A stretch of 64,000 bases of DNA, from positions 94,611,891 to 94,675,890 of the forward strand of contig CM065298.1 in the NCBI GenBank assembly GCA_032871835.1, read 5' to 3'. A model generated the notes under the pieces. That model worked only from the letters and a program-made list of their open reading frames with translations, searched no databases and was not told the origin of the DNA. Source of the DNA: Dipteronia dyeriana. Taxonomy: Eukaryota; Streptophyta; Magnoliopsida; Sapindales; Sapindaceae. A program made the position numbers and the translations under genes. Shown here piece by piece: positions 32,401-45,194 of the stretch (the stretch's first letter is position 1; every line of letters starts with the position of its first letter).

Positions 32401-34206
32401 CGATTTGTGTCACTTAGTAAATTGTCATCTCTGTTTGAACCAGAATCATCAGATTGCTCTCTTAAAAATAGGTGATCCATTTCCGGCGAATATCAAGCGC
32501 TATGCCAGAAACGAGTTTATTGTAGCTTGAAACACTTGAAGCTATACTAAGCTATGGAAGCCCTGATTTTCTTTGAAGGAACTATTCATGATGGAGGTAT
32601 AACAATCTTACTTATTTACGATACATATTGGAAGTAACTCAAGTGCTATCTTTGTTAAACTTAAATGCCTATCTCTCTTGCTATCTCCTGAAATCTGTCT
32701 TCTTGTAACCAAATTGTGATATTACTTTATCTAATTGTTATGATACAATTTTAGATGCAAAATACTGAAGCTATTATTATCTTTGGTTTTACTCTTTTGG
32801 GTAATGATAGTTATCATTAGTTATTCTGTTTTCTTCTAATAACTCCAATTCAATGGAAATTGGACATTTCATTCTTAGTTTTATCACTATCATGTTTGTT
32901 TGTCACAAACTGACCATATCTCTATGCAGTTTCATGTATTTGGCAAATTCCATTTTTACCTTCTCCATGTCTGTACAGTACTTTGGATTTTAATTTATCA
33001 TGATTTGGCGTTCTATATACAGCATCTTTGTCAACAATCTTAAAATAAGACATATCAACTGCCTAACCATCAGGTGCCTGTCGTCTTGTTCTAAAGTCAA
33101 TACTCAATAGAATAAGATGAGTTGTCAAATAAGCCTTCTAAATGTCACCTTCATGGTATAGAATAGTTTTAGGTGGATCCTTTTGAGATTCGCATCAATT
33201 ACTAATCTGAACAGATTTCCTTTGTTACAGCCGCATGCCATTACGTTGTAATGTAGTGGAAAATGATAATTCATGTAAGTTCAGGTCTCTCAAAATCAAA
33301 CTTCAATTTTATATTTTATGTAAGAGAGATCACAATAACAGAGAAAAATTATCCGTTTTAGAAAACAAGATGATGGCAGTAATCAGGAATAACATTGTGA
33401 ACAAAAAGCAGTAACTAATAAAAAAATCCTTTATCTCATGTGAACAAATGGATTATATAATAATCCATGACTTAATATGTGAAGCTAAGTGAAAATCCAT
33501 TTAATCATGAATTATTGGGGTTGTTACTTTTGTTATGCCTCTAGATAGATTTCGATGACTTTTTTTTCTTACCGTTACTTAAATTGTTTGGAGCTGAAGG
33601 AAAAAAAGAAAGGAAATTAGTGAAGATAGATTATTCTCCATTCTTGATCTCATGTGTTTGGATTTTATTTACTAAATATACAAGTTATATAGTTGCAGGT
33701 ATCAACTGCTAATAGTAAAATATTTTCCTTGTTAATATTAAAGATTATATAGTTGCAGGTTCTCAATTTTTGGCCTTATTGATCTTGATTTCAATTAGAA
33801 ACTGCATTTGGAATTAGAACCGGGCTATCCCATGATTGCGATTTGATCATAATAGGTAGTGAGAAACCATGCCTTATGGCGATAGGGCAACATTTGGTCC
33901 ATTATTTGAACACTATTTACATTATTTATAATACAAGTTACTATATGTTGAACAAATCAAAGACATCAAGCATTATCTGATTCTGATGCTCTAAGCTAAG
34001 CTGAAAACAACCTTTTTACAGATAATCCCAAAGAAACTTTCAATTCAATAGATGATCCAATGAGAAATCTTCCAAAGTAATGATCATGGCCATTTCCTGT
34101 TGTACATAATATTATTATTATATATGTACCGTAAAAGTAGGTTACAGTCATAAACTCATATCCGTATTCTGTTTAACTTTTGAATTCTCCGTAGAAAATT
34201 TTCACA
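32401..34206. other. PPR to P450 intergenic region, uninterrupted version
   Basis: No gene seen. It aligns in order with 24658-25019, 26695-26802 and 27764-28147, so it is the reference for the two insertions in the other copy. It contains the 3' UTR of the PPR gene and the promoter of P450 gene B. About 33200-33960 lacks a counterpart in the other copy. Confidence 0.6.
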
Positions 34207-36501
34207 ATGAGTGCTCTCTTTTTCGTTCCAGCTCCTTTTCTTTTAGCCATGTTTGGGATTTTAATTCTCTTACTAGTGGTATTTAGTCTTAAACATCTGT
34301 TCTTAACCATCAAAGAACTGATCTTGAAGGATAAACGGCCTCCAGTTGTAGGTCTAATGTTAAATCTGCTCATACACTTCGATAGGCTTTTTGATTACCA
34401 AACATCAGTTGCTAAGAGGCACCGCACTTTTCGTTTTATTGTATCATCCTATAGTGAAATCTTCACCACTGACCCGGTTAATGTTGAATATATACTGAAA
34501 ACTAACTTCTCCAATTATGGCAAGGTAGTAAACATTCGTCAGCCTGCTGCTAATAAATCTCCACTCTCTTTTGGTTCCTAAACTAGAGATTTTACTTTTT
34601 AGTAGTCACCTAACACTGATTTTTGGGTGTATTGATATTGCAGGGAGGCTATAATGGGAATTTAATGAGAGATCTTTTTGGCAACGGAATATTTGCAGTG
34701 GATGGAGATAAATGGCGCCACCAAAGGAAGCTTGCTAGTTATGAATTCTCAACAAAAGTCTTGAGAGATTTCAGCACTGCTGTCTTTCGAGCTAATTCTG
34801 CAAAATTAACTTCAAAGATTTCTGAGGCTGCAGTAGGAAGGCAGACTATAGATCTTCAGGTTTTTAATTATGCTACAACTGAAGTCTTTCATGCATGTAA
34901 TAATGGTTTATAAGATGTGACTTGAAAGCTAAATGTTAGAATTAAAAAAAATAAAAATCCATCAAACTTTCTGAAAGTTTCTTAATAGATTCTAGTAAAC
35001 AAAAATTGAGGAAATATAGTTCAAGTAATTCACAGGAAAAAAAAAACATCACGTGCTTTTCGAAAATTATTATTTGGAGTATAAATGTCTTTTTAAAGAA
35101 TTGAGAATTCAGTTTTCCTTGAATTTGATTGCAAGGACACCTTAAGAGTTTAGTTCATATTACTTATATCTGGTTTTGTTATCCTTTGATTTTACAGGAG
35201 ATGTTGATGAAGTCAACTTTTGATTCAATTTTTAAGGTGGGATTTGGGGTTGAGCTAAATGCTTTGTCTGGTTCAAACGAGTTTGGAAATCAATTCACAA
35301 AGGCTTTTGATGACTCAAACTCTATTGTGTTCTGGCGATATGTTGATCCATTTTGGAAACTCAAAAGGTTTCTTAATATTGGTTTGGAGGCCTCCCTTAA
35401 GAAAAACATTAAAGTCATCGATGATTTCGTTTATGAACTGTTTCGTTATAAAAGGGAGCAGTTGAAAAATGAAATGCTAGATGTGAGTGATTTTTTCTGC
35501 ATCAGTATGCACTTAAATATTTTGATACCTACATTTATTGATATTTTTTTTTTCTGGTGTTCAGAGGGGAAAAGAAGATATACTGTCAAGGTTTCTAATG
35601 GAGAGTGAGAAGGATCCAGAAAACATGACTGATAAATATTTAAGAGATATAACTCTCAACTTTATCATAGCAGGTAAAGACTCAACTGCGAGTACGCTGA
35701 CTTGGTTCTTTTACATGCTCTGTAAAAATCCTGTGGTTCAAGAGAAGGTTGCACTGGAAGTGAGGGAAGCAACCAAAACAGAGAACAGAATATCTACTGA
35801 TGAATTTGTGAAGTTGATGACTGAAGAAGCCTTGAACAAGATGCATTATCTTCATGCGGCTATAACTGAAACTCTCAGGCTCTATCCAGCTGTTCCTGTG
35901 GTAATGCTTCTTGCATTAATTAACGGATCTTGTTAACATCTGCCTCGAAATATTAATATGATTTTTTTCATTCAAGTTGTTGAATAATTCTCTTCTAAGT
36001 AATTCGACTCTGACTGAGAATTTGTTGCAGGATGGAAAGTGTCCAATGGAAGATGATATTCTCCCGGATGGCTTCATAGTAAAGAAATATGATGCTGTAA
36101 ACTACATGCCTTATGCCATGGGAAGGATGACATACATTTGGGGAGACGACGCAGAGGAGTTCAGGCCCGAGAGATGGCTTCATGATGGTGTTTTCCAACC
36201 AGAAAGTCCTTTTAAATTTACTGCATTTCAGGTCAGTGTCATTGTTTTTTGCTTTCAATTTACTTGATGGTAGTTTCTTGATTCACTTTTGATATATTTT
36301 TTTCATTTTTGTAATTAGGCCGGGCCTCGTGTCTGTCTGGGGAAGGAATTTGCTTATCGGCAAATGAAAATGTTGGGTGCTGTTCTTGTCAATTTCTTCA
36401 AATTCAAACTTGTGGATGAGACTAAAGAAGCCTCTTATCGAACCATGTTCACTCTTCACATGGATCAAGGGCTCCATTTGTATGCTTATTCTAGACTGTA
36501 A
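34207..36501 (+). CDS. Cytochrome P450, CYP704 family (704C-like), gene B
   Basis: Six exons: 34207-34524, 34644-34859, 35198-35482, 35565-35900, 36031-36231, 36319-36501. All are phase 0 with GT..AG, and exon lengths are identical to gene A (512 residues, no stop). Anchor, C-helix WRHQR, ETLR, FRPERW and heme loop FQAGPRVCLG (Cys458) are intact. The notable change is in the I-helix: AGKDST replaces AGKDTT, so the conserved oxygen-activation threonine (position 313) is serine (TCA codon). Intron 2 is about 220 bp longer than in gene A. It lies downstream of the intact PPR gene, repeating the PPR-P450 order seen for copy 2 and gene A. Likely a long-chain fatty-acid hydroxylase on the ER. Confidence 0.92.
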
Positions 36502-37386
36502 CTTCTAGACTTAAAAAGTTTTGGCAATAGGTTGCTCAAATATTCTCCAGAGTCCAGACATCTACTCTATTTTTTTCTCAGTTAAAGTCTAGAATTCTCA
36601 ATTAATAGAAGTTGTTTGTCGTTAAATGTCATTTTCTTGTAACATTACTCTTGGAAAATCATAGTTCATGTAACTTCAAATCCCTCTAAAGACAAACTTT
36701 CTTATTATAGATGGTATGTTATTGTGGGGATAACAACATTTGGTGATATTTTGCCACAAACATTAATGACTTGCTTGTTAGATGATGATGCTTGTTCAGG
36801 ATTTGACCTAATTTTATCTGATGTGAGACTGTGACATGAAGCTGAAACAGAAAATCTAATTATCTTTCTTCTTTGCCGAAATATAAAGATCAGGGTTGCT
36901 CAACTATCTCTTTTGCTAGCTTTTAAAAGCTTCAGGTGATGTGCCTGAACCATTTGCTATTGAAAAATATGTCACTATGACTGGAAACAGAACCATATTG
37001 ATATTGGACAAAGGTTGACAGTTTGAGAAAACAAGAAGATGTGCAATAATCTTATGTCTCGTAAAAAAAAAATCAGTTATCATCTTTCGTGGACCAAATA
37101 TTTCAAACTTAACCATAATAAATTGAACTGATATTTTCTCGTGTTCAGATTTCATATCAGGAAATCACCTAAGATGAAAAAGAATGAAAATATATATCAT
37201 GCTGTCTCGGGCGTGGGCACAATCTTCCACTTACTAAAAAATGTCACAGGCACCATGATATCACCTTGCATGCAAAACACTAACCATACAACTTGCTTGG
37301 ATTCCTCAAGATGCGAGAATTGTTGGACCCTGCATATGTAATTGATTATATTATTAAGTTAAAATTTGCTAAAAATAAGACATCAA
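36502..37386. other. 3' flank of gene B, no gene seen
   Basis: About the first 200 bp share words with the 3' flank of gene A (CTTGTAA, TTCATGTAACTTCAAATCC). No recognisable coding sequence. Confidence 0.4.
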
Positions 37387-37459
37387 TCCGTTGTAGTCTA
37401 GTTGGTTAGGATATTCGGCTCTCACCCGAAAGACCCGGGTTCAAGTCCCGGCAACGGAA
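37387..37459 (+). tRNA. tRNA-Glu (anticodon CTC)
   Basis: A 73-nt cloverleaf. The acceptor stem TCCGTTG (37387-37393) pairs with CAACGGA (37452-37458), followed by discriminator A. The D arm lies within GTCTAGTTGGTTAGGAT, anticodon stem TTCGG/CCGAA encloses the loop CTCTCAC with anticodon CTC, and the T arm is CCGGGTTCAAGTCCCGG. No intron. Internal A-box and B-box regions look functional, so it is probably transcribed by RNA polymerase III. Confidence 0.95.
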
Positions 37460-37464
37460 ATAGA

Positions 37465-37474
37465 TTTTTTTTTT
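37465..37474 (+). terminator. RNA polymerase III T-run terminator
   Basis: Ten consecutive T residues start five bases after the tRNA discriminator base, the standard Pol III stop. Confidence 0.85.
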
Positions 37475-39762
37475 CTTAGTGTCGACATTGGTTTTAAATT
37501 GTTACCATAGAATTTTTGCAATATCTTAAGTATCCTTAACTAAGCCACTTCTCAGTGTTCTCACTTTTGCAACGACTAAAATGCTCATGATTGAAGCTAC
37601 TACTCACTTTCACAGCCATTGTAAGTTGTAACGTTCATGATTGAAGTTGGGGAAAAATGTGTTTATACATTTTTTGTCTTTTATTTTTGATATTGTTGTT
37701 TTGATGCGGGTTACTTCAAATGGGCATAACTTTTTGCTCCAATATCGGGTTGATCCCATCCTTTTTCCTGTGGAAAGATGATTCAATTTCCTACAAAAAG
37801 GCATTTCACGTGGAACTCAAGATACGGACATTTTGAAGGACAAACATAGGGTGGAAGAAGACATATGCACAGTTTCCGCACATATTGAACATGCTTCAGT
37901 ATTTTGAGCATAACTTGAGCTACAGATTTCAGAATTTTATGAGCCATACCATTCTGAAAAGCTAAGTCAATAATCTACACACGCCGCACGAAATCGGGGT
38001 TTCAAGACAGTACTTGCATGGGCAATCCGAAATTGTCAATGATAGGAAAACCAGATTGGGATCTAGAGGAAGAGAACTTGTGGGATATAGTTAATCTCTT
38101 GTATCTTATTGTTCTCACAGTGAAATTGTTGTGATCTGTTTGCTCTTGGCTTGACTGTTTTCAATTGCTTATTATTACTTGTTGGTGACTTGGTACTTGT
38201 GTTAACTTATGGAATTGTCTCCCTGTTTGATAAAATTCTCAAGTGAGAGAGGGTGTGGATAGGGATGGCTAAAATCCCTTACTTGCCCCAAATCGATAGA
38301 GTTCCAATCTGTTCAGGATGGGTATGACGCATTTAAAATAGGGCTCGGGTCGGATATGGGTCAACCCCTTTTGCCCCAACCTGCTCCGTTTGATCCGGTA
38401 TATATATATATAATTATTTTTAATATATAAAAATATAAAGGAAAAAAAATTTATTTAATCTCTTTACCTAAATGCATTATGTGTTTGAATTTAAAATTTA
38501 TTAAATTTAGATGTTGTATTTTATTGAATTTAAGTTTATGTATGAATTTTATGTGTATGTTAAAACGTTTTTCTGTTGTGTATGTTTGTATTTAAGTGTT
38601 TATTTAAATTTATTTTAAAATTTAAGTCAATATCCAAAAATTCAATTGTATGGCAAAATAATTTATATATTTAGTGGTTTGAGAATATATATTTAGAAAA
38701 AAAATGAAACTGGTTATTTTGGATCGGACACTTGGGTATGAGACACCTACTGTCTTTCCGGGTCCGGTAGGAACGGAAAACAAAAACTCATTATGAGCAC
38801 CGGTCGCATTTAGGACAACTAATGTAAATATGTAGGTTTCGAATATGAAACAACTCTGATACGATCTGTTGTCATCCTAATCGTAGATCATTAGATGTAT
38901 GAATGTGAATTTGTTTTCTGTCCTACCTTGAAACAAGCACTTTTGGCTAGTGTCACAGGATAACAAAATATTTTTTGGTGATGATACATTTACCGACGGT
39001 TTCAGTGTAACAAAAAAATGACAATTGTCAAGTATAATATATACATCACTTGCATAGAGCAGGCATTGTAACAATGTAATTAATACACAAAGAAAACATC
39101 AATAATGAATGACTAATGTCAGGTACCTCAACTTTCACATCAGACACATTATTAGTACTAATAATGCGATCAAGTTCTTTTCTGTAATGAGTTAATGACC
39201 CAATCGGTACAAGTGTATAGCAACAAATTATACTTAGATTTTCTCCTACAATGAGTTGTGTGCTTGGGTTAAATTTTGGATACAAAAAGGAACACATGAA
39301 TTAAAACGTGATGTTGAACAAGGTTATTTCACTATCAATAAATACCAACTACCAGTCTACCGCATGCAGAGATATTATTGTAGCGTATGGACACAACCAG
39401 CCCAGGCAGGCATGCACCACTATCACTTAGTTGCTTCTTCACTTGCCAGAAAAAGAAAAAGAAAAAATATTCTTTGATGAGAGTGACATTTGCCAAGCAA
39501 AAGGAATGAGATTTATTTCTTTCTTGTTTTTTCAGTTTTCGGGTATTTATAAATATTGCAGTGCATTATTTTAACCATGTATATATATGATACCATTATA
39601 AACATAAGCACCGTAACATATTATTTTAACTATATGATGTGAACTCCGTAGAAGATCTTAATTCAAACGATTTGAAAATGTGTTTGTGTTCCCTTTCCTA
39701 CTCACTTTTTACTTTTCTTTCTTTTGAATTTTTAAATGTTCATGCCTCCACTTGCTCTGTAG
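37475..39762. other. Intergenic region with repeat remnants
   Basis: No gene seen. About 37630-38150 (GGGCATAACTTTTTGCTCC, GAGCATAACTTGAGCTACAG) resembles the phrase style of plant retrotransposon LTRs, but no LTR ends were found. About 38257-38815 begins TAGGGATGGCTAAAATCCC and is rich in GGGTCGG/GGGTCCGG words, like an hAT-type MITE whose right end is lost. Confidence 0.4.
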
Positions 39763-39772
39763 TCTATATATA
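39763..39772 (+). promoter_or_regulatory. Candidate TATA box of P450 gene C
   Basis: TCTATATATA lies about 100 bp upstream of the gene C start codon, a normal plant spacing if the leader is about 70 nt. Sequence resemblance only. Confidence 0.45.
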
Positions 39773-39870
39773 CTAGAATATTTTATGAAGCCTTTATAAA
39801 CTCAAACAGTATTATTCTATTATTTTGTTATCAGAATTTCGTGGATCAAAACATCGCCAAGTTGTGAGTC

Positions 39871-42098
39871 ATGATTATCCTGAAGGATTTATTTTTCATC
39901 TCCTCCCTCCCAGCAACAATTGTAGCAGTGTTGGTAGCTGTTTTGATTCTGACCAAATTCCAGGCCAAGAAATCATCACCATCAGAGAAAAGCAAGAAAA
40001 GATACCATCCAATTGGAAGCACCATCTTCCACCAAATAAACAATTTTCACAGGCTCCATGATTTCTTGGCTGACCTTGCTTGCAATCACAAAACTTTCAG
40101 GTTGCTTAGCTTTTTCAGAACTGAAGTCTACACATCGGACCCTGCAAATGTTGAGTACATACTCAAAACCAACTTTCCAAATTTTGGCAAGGTACATTTG
40201 TATAATCATAAAAACTTTCCAATTTTTTAATATATTTTTTACAATTTTTTTTTTTTTTTTGGATTGTAACTTGATTGAGTGTTATGGAAGCAGGGATCGC
40301 ATGCTTATGAGAATTTGAAAGATCTGCTGGGAGATGGGATCTTCGTCGTAGACGGAGAAAAATGGAGACATCAAAGGAAATTTGCAAGCTATGAATTCTC
40401 CACCAAGATACTGAGGGACTTTAGTAGTGGAGTCTTTAAAGAAAATGCAGTAAAGCTTGTCCGAGTAGTGGCAGAAGCTGCAGCTTCGAATGGATCGGTA
40501 GAGATTCAAGTACGTTACGACTTACGAGCATAGTATCATCATCATTAGAAGAGTTGTTCATTTGTTCCAAATTGTTTGAGAAAATAAAATTTGATTAATT
40601 ATGGTATTCATTGGCAGGATCTTTTCATGAAATCAACTTTGGACTCTGTTTTCAAAGTGTTACTTGGAGTTGAATTGGATGGTATGTGTGGAACATCTGA
40701 AGAAGGAACCAGATTCTCTGAGGCTTTTGACACAGCAAGTGCAATGGTCAGATACCGATACGTTGATGTCTTTTGGAAGATCAAACGGTTCTTCAACATT
40801 GGATCAGAGGCTGTATTGAGAAAGTGTGTTCAAGATCTTGATGAATTTGTATACAAAATCATCAAAAGTAAAATTGATCAAGTCCAGAATTCACATCCTG
40901 ATTTGCTTGTGAGTCTTTCTCAGGAATTTTATTATTCTCCTCAAATTCTAGAGATGTTTTTATTAGTCAACCATGCACATTTTCTTCCAGGGCAAGAAAG
41001 AAGATGTTCTGTCAAGGTTTCTGGAGCTGAAAGAGACGGATCCGAAATACTTGAGAGACATAATTCTGAGCTTTGTAATTGCTGGCAAGGACACAACATC
41101 TTCCACTCTTTCCTGGTTTTTTTACTTGATATGCAAGCATCCTGATATACAGGAAAAGATTGCCAAGGAAGTGATGGAAGTAACCCAATTGAGTGGTGAT
41201 CAGAATTCAATTAGCATTGAAGAACTTGAAGCCAGAATAACTGAAGAATCCATTGACAAGATGCAGTTTCTCCATGCAACTTTGACTGAGACACTCAGAA
41301 TCTATCCTGCAGTTCCTCTGGTGAGACTGTGACAGTCATAAAAGTCCAGAATTCACATGCTGATCGGGTTTAGCTACTATACAGGATCTGTATAGCTACC
41401 GGATTATTTGTTGGTCATTGGATTTCAATCCAAAGGTCTATAAAATTCAAAGATTTGAACATCTAAAAAAAAAATAACTCACTCTCATAACTACCTTGCA
41501 ACTATACAGTTTCTGTATAATTGTTCACTTTACTAAACTGTTTGAATGCTTTGACAGGATGGAAAAATGTGTTTTTCTGATGATACTTTGCCAGATGGTT
41601 TCAATGTGAAAAAAGGAGATTATGTTGCATATCTGCCTTATGCAATGGGTAGGATGAATTTTTTATGGGGTGATGATGCTGAGGAATTCCGTCCAGAGAG
41701 ATGGCTCAACGAAAACGGTCGTTTCGAGCCAGAGAGCCCTTTCAAGTTCACTGCCTTCCAGGTGAAGAAACTTTTTGCTATAGTTGCATAGAAGTCTCTG
41801 TTGGGACTTTCATCGAACAGTTTGTTATTTTAATCAACACCTTCACTGTTCTTCATTACATTGTACTTATTAAGACCTAATAGTTCAAAATTGTGTGAAA
41901 TTACAGGCCGGTCCGAGAATCTGTCTGGGAAAGGAATTTGCATACAGGCAAATGAAGATCTTCTGTATGCTGCTATTGGGATGTTTCAGATTCAAGCTGA
42001 GTGACGATAAGAAAACAGTCAAGTACAGAACAATGCTCACTCTTGCAATTGATGGAGGTCTCCATCTCAGTGCCACCCCAAGAATGAGCCTTGGATAA
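39871..42098 (+). CDS. Cytochrome P450, CYP704 family (704C-like), gene C
   Basis: Six exons: 39871-40191, 40294-40509, 40618-40908, 40991-41320, 41558-41761, 41907-42098. All introns are GT..AG and phase 0, giving 517 residues without a stop. A hydrophobic segment at about residues 7-27 is the ER anchor, followed by a basic stretch (SKKRYHP). Landmarks: WRHQR in exon 2, AGKDTT at 307-312, ETLR near 376, FRPERW in exon 5, and [10 protein letters not shown] with Cys460 as heme ligand. Exons differ from A and B by a few codons only, so gene structure is shared, but the protein is clearly more diverged and the flanks do not match. It is therefore the older member of the array. A fatty-acid hydroxylase role is inferred from the family. 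Confidence 0.92.
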
Positions 42099-43049
42099 AT
42101 ATTGCTTGTAGATGCTGATCAAAATTCTATCTACTATAATTAGAAGATGTTGATTGACAATAATGCTCTAACAGGGGTGATTAAGCTGTGCATATATGCG
42201 TCAGCTTCTTTTTTTTTTTTTTACATTTTTCTAATATAATTTTATCGAATTATCGAATTTTCAAATTGCCCCCTAAACATCGTCCAAATTTGATAAAACT
42301 AGTTTTGCCCCTAGATCCCGGATCAGAGAAAAATTAGTATTTACATGTTGACAATAGTGAGTAAAGTTTGCAAGCTATGACTATTTTTTTTAGGACAGTT
42401 ATATATTGCAATAATCTACTTGTGGCCTTGTGGGTAAGATGGAAATAATAATTATATGCATATTATTTCCTAGAGGATGATATGAGTAATATTTTTTTTT
42501 TTGGAATTTTACATGGAAATTCGAACCGATAAAGGGTACGATGGAATCGGTGGAAATCAAATACTACATAACCACCGGCAAGGAAGGTGGACATCATCTG
42601 AATTAAAGGAGAGCTAAAAGGAAGTGAGAAACAAATACAAGGCAGTGAAACATCACTATCACAATTTAATGTGATTATTGAATATTTGAATGGTTAGGTT
42701 TGATTATAGGAAGTCTCCCAACTCCAAGTCCCAAGCCACACCGCCTGTCAAACAGTCAACAAAAATGTAAACAGACTGCCAGGCTGGTGGAGCTTTAATG
42801 GGTCTCCATTATGTATCAATTTATGTACCAATGGTTTTTTTTTAGAAAGGGAAGATTGGTGTGATGGATTTATGATAGGATCAATCTCACAGTCATTTCA
42901 ATATATGTTGTAACTTATAAGAACGTATGTATTCACTATTTCCTGCACGTCACAAATTACAATAATAGTTTAATACTACACAGCCCGTAAAGGAGTTTTC
43001 GACACCGTACCATTTGCCATATCACACATAATTTAGATTGATTTTGGAT
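42099..43049. other. 3' flank of gene C, paralogous to 58280-58502
   Basis: About 42220-42490 matches 58290-58502 joined to 62874-62905; shared phrases include TTGACAATAGTGAGTAAAGTTTGCAA in two parts and GATGGAAATAATAATTATATG as the uninterrupted junction. The rest (42500-43049) shows no gene. Confidence 0.6.
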
Positions 43050-44111
43050 TTAATATCCTCGATTCTTTCTAATATATTTTCGATTTTACTACAAATATAC
43101 TCGATTTAACTAATTTTAATTTTCTGAAAAAAAATCTCGATTCTTTGAAAAAAAAAAATCGATCCATTGAAAAAAAAATCTCGATCTCTTGAAAAAAAAT
43201 TCCAGGTCTTTTGAAAAAAATTCTCGATCCTTTAAAAAATTCTCGATCATTTGAAAAAAATTCTCGATCCTTTAAAAAATTCTCGATCCTTTGAAAAATT
43301 CTCGATCCTTTGAAAAATATTCTCAATCCTTTGATAAATATTCTCGATCATTTGAAAAAAAAACGATCATTTCAAAAATATTATCGATCTTTTGAAGAAA
43401 AAAAATCTCGATTCTTTAATAAATATTCTCGATCTTTTGAAAAATTCTCGATCCTTTAAAAAAAATTCTCGATCCTTTGAAAAAAAATCTCAATCCTTTG
43501 AAAAAAAATCTCAATCCTTAGAAAAAAATTCTCGATCCTTTGACAAAAATTATCGATCCTTTGAAAAAAATTCTCTATCCTTTGACAAAAATTATCGATC
43601 TTTTGAAAAAAATTCTCGATTTTTTGAAAAATTCTTGATCCTTTAACAAATGCTAGATTCTTTCAATTCTTTCAAAAATATGCTTAATTATTTTAAAAAT
43701 AAGTTCGATCATATTTAAAAAAGACTCGATTTGGCTACAAATATATTAGATTTAACTAACCTTATTTTCAAAAATAAAATGTTCGATCATTTGAAAAAAA
43801 AATGTTTATACATTTTCATATAAAAACTGGACAATAAATCGTAACGAATGAATACATTGTTTAACCATACAGAAATATATGAAAATATATAAGCGAATAT
43901 TACAAACATGTGTTATCTTCTTGTGCAGAATCTGGAGCGAGACAAGTTTTTTGGAGAGAGAGAGATGAGTTATCGTTTCAAAGTATAGATGGAAACACAA
44001 TGAGAATAAAAAATAGATTATTTAAGGGCAATTTGGATAGTTCACCATAATAGGTCCATTTTAAACTTAAGTTATTAGAACGGTGACATCATTGCAACAC
44101 AAAAAAAATGT
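43050..44111 (-). mobile_element. Non-autonomous MULE relative with CTCGATC array (element 2)
   Basis: The right end (about 44025-44111), inverted, reads ATGATGTCACCG, ATAACTTAAGTTTAAAATG and TATTATGGTGAACTATCC, matching the left terminal repeat of the large MULE at 47050. Further in, about 43830-43985 matches the large element's subterminal segment at 47190-47350 in inverse orientation (CTCCAGATTCTGCAC, GTTAAACAATGTATTC). A CTCGATCC array fills the rest. The left terminal repeat was not found, so it is probably truncated there. No coding capacity. Confidence 0.7.
43085..43640. repeat. CTCGATCCTTTGAAAAA tandem array
   Basis: Units of about 17-21 bp, consensus TTCTCGATCCTTTGAAAAAA, with variable A-run length. 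Frames on both strands stay open (43392-43646 plus, 43069-43326 minus) because many units are near 21 bp. They give repetitive SFEKNSR-like peptides and are not genes. Confidence 0.9.
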
Positions 44112-44846
44112 GACATGTCTCACAATTTCCACGATGATGTAATAGGCTTTAATATCGAACCTTTTTTTTTTTTGAAGTTTTTTACTATAAGTTTTGATAT
44201 TTACATTCCCAAACAACTATATGTGCACCCTTTTTTATATGAATACCCTATTATTTTTTTCAAAAATCTTATATCTTGTAAGTACACCTCACATATTAAT
44301 AAATATGTCCTTTCTATTAATTTTAAAAAAATATATATATTATAAGCAAATAAATCATAAATAATAAAAATAAAAATAAGAGAAGCCACACCCAGATTTG
44401 GGAGGAGGCCGTGGCTTTCTCCTCTTCCATCTTTTTCAATCTGCAATGTTGGAGGGTAGGAGGCAGCTACTTTCTTCTTCCTTTCAATATTGGGAGAAGG
44501 CAAGTACAAGATCTAGGTTTTTATTTTATTTTATTTTTTATTAAATTTTTATTCTTTTTTAATATTTTTATTTTATTTTCCTCTAAATTTAGTTTAGTTG
44601 GTCATTTTTTTCAAATATCTTTTGTTTAATATATTAATAATTTAATTTAAGGGTAATATTGGAATTTTAAATTTGTAAAAATTTGGGATGTACATACAGT
44701 TTTAGAATTGTGCAAATATCATCAATTTGTATGATTTGAGCTATTGACTTTAGAATAATCTACCCAAACCCCAAGCTCGTCCATCTACCAGCTGATCTAC
44801 ATCTTTGAAACGATAAAATTATCAGTGGAAATGGTAAGAAATATCG
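44112..44846. other. Spacer between two MULE relatives, no gene seen
   Basis: AT-rich with T-runs. A short region near 44380-44520 has an imperfect inverted pair around GCCACACCCAG and GGGAGAAGG but nothing firm. Confidence 0.35.
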
Positions 44847-45194
44847 ACTTTTTTTTATGAGTTGTAGTGATGTCACCGGTTTAGTAAGTTAAGTTTAAAA
44901 TGCACCTATTATGGTGAACAGCCCATATTGCCCTTAAATAATAAATTTTTAATTATCTTTGTACTTCCATCACCACACTTTGATCACTAAAAGCAGTAAC
45001 TCCTCTCTCTCTCCCTCTCCAAAAAACTTATCTGAAAATCAATTTACAATTTGTCTGAACATGATCCAATTTTTTCGATCTACAATTGGTTCAAGTTTTT
45101 TTTATATATGTTTACGGGCTGTTCTGTAATTGATCCGGGTATTTTTTATAATTTGCCCGAGCTTTTTTTTATATTAGTATTAATATTTTTAAAC

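Noticed and set aside
39256..39477. 73-residue frame upstream of P450 gene C
   Set aside because: No recognisable motif, no conserved partner and no sign of splicing.
43392..43646. Open frame encoding repeated SFEKNSR-like units
   Set aside because: Lies wholly in the CTCGATC array; the opposite strand of a neighbouring part is equally open. Frames arise because many units are near 21 bp.
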